Shown here in pieces: positions 6,781-8,225 of a stretch of DNA of 8,225 bases. The translations under genes and the position numbers were made by a program. A model generated the notes under the pieces. The model saw only the letters and a list, made by a program, of their open reading frames with translations, was not told where the DNA came from and searched no databases. Location of the stretch: the NCBI GenBank assembly GCA_027343725.1, contig DAHWKH010000125.1:1-8225 (forward strand), given 5' to 3'. Source of the stretch: Acidiferrobacteraceae bacterium. GTDB taxonomy: Bacteria; Pseudomonadota; Gammaproteobacteria; Acidiferrobacterales; Acidiferrobacteraceae. Every line of letters begins with the position of its first letter. Position 1 is the first letter of the stretch.

Positions 6781-7946
6781 CGCGACCGGGGACGGAACCT
6801 CAAGGCCGTCAAGCGCCCGGTGGTGCTGAGCACGAAGACCTCCGGCGTCCCGTGGCCCGAGGGCGAGGCCACGAGCGGGGCGGCGCGGACCGCGCCCTCG
6901 CTCACGCGCTTGCGTGCGAGCAGGCGCCCGGTGCGCCGCGACAACCACTGCGTATAACCCGCATAATCGCCCACCACCACCGCCGGACCGGCGAGCGCCG
7001 GGTCGCCCAAGCGCCTGTTCAAGAGCGCCTTCTGCCGCCATTGGCGCGCGCCGCTTGCATTGGCGAGCGCCACCACCCGGCTGTGCGCGGTCACGACATA
7101 CAGGGACTGGCCGCCGAGCGCCATGTTGCGGTAGGACGATCCCGGGTGACTCCAGAGGATCCGTCCCGAACGCGCCGCGAGCGCCACGACGTTGCCGTGA
7201 TAGCTGTCGGCATACACGAGGCCCTGGGCGCTGATCGGGTGCCCGACATCGACCAGGCGCTCGACCGGGTCTCCCCCGCGCGGGCGTACGATGGGGCTCG
7301 TCCAGAGACGCCGGCCGTCGCGCGCCCGCAAGGCCACGACATCACCGTCGGCATACCCTTCATACAGCACATGGCGCGCCCACGTCGGACGGGCCACGAG
7401 GTCCAGCTTCAACGCCGGTTCGGTATGCGAGACGACCCACAAACGCCGCCCATGCGCGAGCCCCAGGGCCGTCACGTGCCCATCGAGCGTTGCCACGTAG
7501 ACGCCATGGGGGCCCACGACCGGGGCCGCGAGCACGCCGCTTGGGGCCTGCGCCTGCCAGACGGGCTTGCCGTCGCGCGCGTTCAGGGCCACCACCCATC
7601 CCCGGCGGCTCCCGACCACCACGAGCCCGTGGCCTGCGCCCACGCCCCCGGTGACATGGCGCGCCAGATGCGTCCGCCAGACCTTCTTTCCGCTGGTGGC
7701 GCGATAGGCGGCCACGACACCGTCCGCGCTCGCCACATACACGGTCCCCCGCCACAGGGCCGGCCTTAAGATCAGATGATATCCGCCCGTGCCATTACCC
7801 GATTGATGCGACCAGACCCGCGTAACCTTCAAGGCGGGCTTCAAGGGCTTCAGGGGCGTGGGCGGCGCGAGATTGCTGTGCCCTCCCCCGAACATCCCAC
7901 AGCCCGCGAGCAGCACGAGCGCCAAGAGTCCTGCCAGGCGTCTCAT
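6777..7946 (-). CDS. bamB: Outer membrane protein assembly factor BamB (lipoprotein, beta-propeller)
   Basis: Lipoprotein subunit of the BAM complex that inserts beta-barrel proteins into the outer membrane; it scaffolds BamA. The 389-residue protein is close to the E. coli 392. The signal peptide ends in the lipobox LAGC with the lipidated Cys16. After a Pro/Lys-rich linker (PLKPLKP) comes an eight-bladed PQQ-like propeller: repeated strands of the type YVAS..G.V.A..A.SGK..W, with blade-closing Trp at 90, 130, 170, 215, 265 and 303. The ATG at 7946 is chosen over an upstream in-frame start at 7982 because it directly opens the signal peptide, overlaps the preceding TGA as ATGA, and has AGGAG at 7956-7952, 5 nt upstream. 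Sequence identity to known BamB is moderate, as usual for this family, but the lipobox, repeats and der/yfgM neighbours make the call firm. Confidence 0.94.
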   Translation of the reverse strand: MRRLAGLLALVLLAGCGMFGGGHSNLAPPTPLKPLKPALKVTRVWSHQSGNGTGGYHLILRPALWRGTVYVASADGVVAAYRATSGKKVWRTHLARHVTGGVGAGHGLVVVGSRRGWVVALNARDGKPVWQAQAPSGVLAAPVVGPHGVYVATLDGHVTALGLAHGRRLWVVSHTEPALKLDLVARPTWARHVLYEGYADGDVVALRARDGRRLWTSPIVRPRGGDPVERLVDVGHPISAQGLVYADSYHGNVVALAARSGRILWSHPGSSYRNMALGGQSLYVVTAHSRVVALANASGARQWRQKALLNRRLGDPALAGPAVVVGDYAGYTQWLSRRTGRLLARKRVSEGAVRAAPLVASPSGHGTPEVFVLSTTGRLTALRFRPRSR

Positions 7947-8225
7947 GAGGTCTCCTGCAACTGCGAACGCAGACGGTGCCACAAGGCGGCGAACACCGAT
8001 TTCTTCGGCACGTGCTTCAAGGCCTCGGTATAAAGCCGGTAGGCGCGACGTTCGTGGCCCTCGCGGGCGCGGATCCCGGCCTGCAGGGCCAGGGCCTGCC
8101 CCTCGAATCCATAGGGTTTTTTGAGATGCGCGTAGGGCCAGGCCTTATGCGGATGCCCGAGCGCGAGCAAGAGGCCCGCAAGCCGCAGGCGCGCGATCGT
8201 GCGCACGCTCCAACCGTGCCCGTGA
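7943..8225 (-). CDS. yfgM: YfgM-like TPR protein, C-terminal part (runs off the window)
   Basis: Only the last 93 codons are in the window; the frame stays open to the right edge, so the N-terminal membrane anchor is not seen. The visible part is helical with TPR character: IARLRLAGLLLALGHPHKAW, then GFEGQALALQAGIRAREGHERRAYRLYTEAL, matching the A..RLA..LL..G and G....A...Y..AL pattern at the C-terminus of YfgM/DUF2133-type proteins. In E. coli YfgM is an inner-membrane protein with a periplasmic TPR domain that associates with PpiD at the Sec translocon. Identity rests on this pattern plus position directly upstream of bamB and der. Its TGA overlaps the bamB ATG by 4 bp. A GTG at 8206 is an internal codon, not the likely start. 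hisS would be expected further right. Confidence 0.8.
   Translation of the reverse strand, partial: HGHGWSVRTIARLRLAGLLLALGHPHKAWPYAHLKKPYGFEGQALALQAGIRAREGHERRAYRLYTEALKHVPKKSVFAALWHRLRSQLQETS

Noticed and set aside
6852..7769. Plus-strand open frame of 305 codons opposite bamB
   Set aside because: It is a GC-rich shadow of the bamB propeller, Arg/His/Pro-rich with no motifs.

Overview
The window looks like a chromosomal housekeeping locus from a GC-rich gammaproteobacterium. The order guaA-guaB, then divergent xseA, then der-bamB-yfgM facing back toward xseA, is the arrangement known from Escherichia coli and many relatives, where hisS follows yfgM. Coding regions are very GC-rich (about 65-75% in the lines I counted), with strong C/G preference at third codon positions. 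I cannot name the species; a free-living, high-GC lineage such as Ectothiorhodospiraceae or Acidiferrobacter-like bacteria would fit, but this is a guess.

Layout. Positions 1-393 hold no convincing complete gene, are only about 47% GC by hand count, and carry two families of short repeats: TTTACCGTCA-like boxes including one perfect 11-bp-arm palindrome, and CGATAGC boxes in pairs spaced exactly 10 bp. This stretch abuts the 3' end of guaA. Positions 394-3433 hold the minus-strand guaB-guaA operon. A 123-bp divergent intergenic region carries a promoter for each direction; the guaB one has a consensus -10 box so close to the ATG that the transcript may be leaderless. On the plus strand follow a small predicted lipoprotein (3557-3865), a GC-rich hairpin, and xseA (3917-5395). 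On the minus strand, der, bamB and the C-terminal part of a YfgM-like TPR protein (5386 to beyond 8225) form a tightly packed operon with two successive 4-bp ATGA overlaps. xseA and der overlap tail to tail by 10 bp.

How the genes work together. GuaB and GuaA are the two consecutive steps from IMP to GMP. XseA is the large subunit of exonuclease VII. Der (ribosome assembly GTPase), BamB (outer-membrane protein assembly lipoprotein) and YfgM (periplasmic chaperone/translocon-associated) are a conserved co-transcribed set without a single pathway.

The part most likely to reward a second look is the left 393 bp: 3' ends of guaA genes are a known insertion site of genomic islands, and the base-composition break plus clustered repeats fit the end of such an element. 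The rest is ordinary core genome with a few local oddities: leaderless guaB, a small lipoprotein between guaB and xseA, and NKxE in both GTPase G4 motifs of Der.
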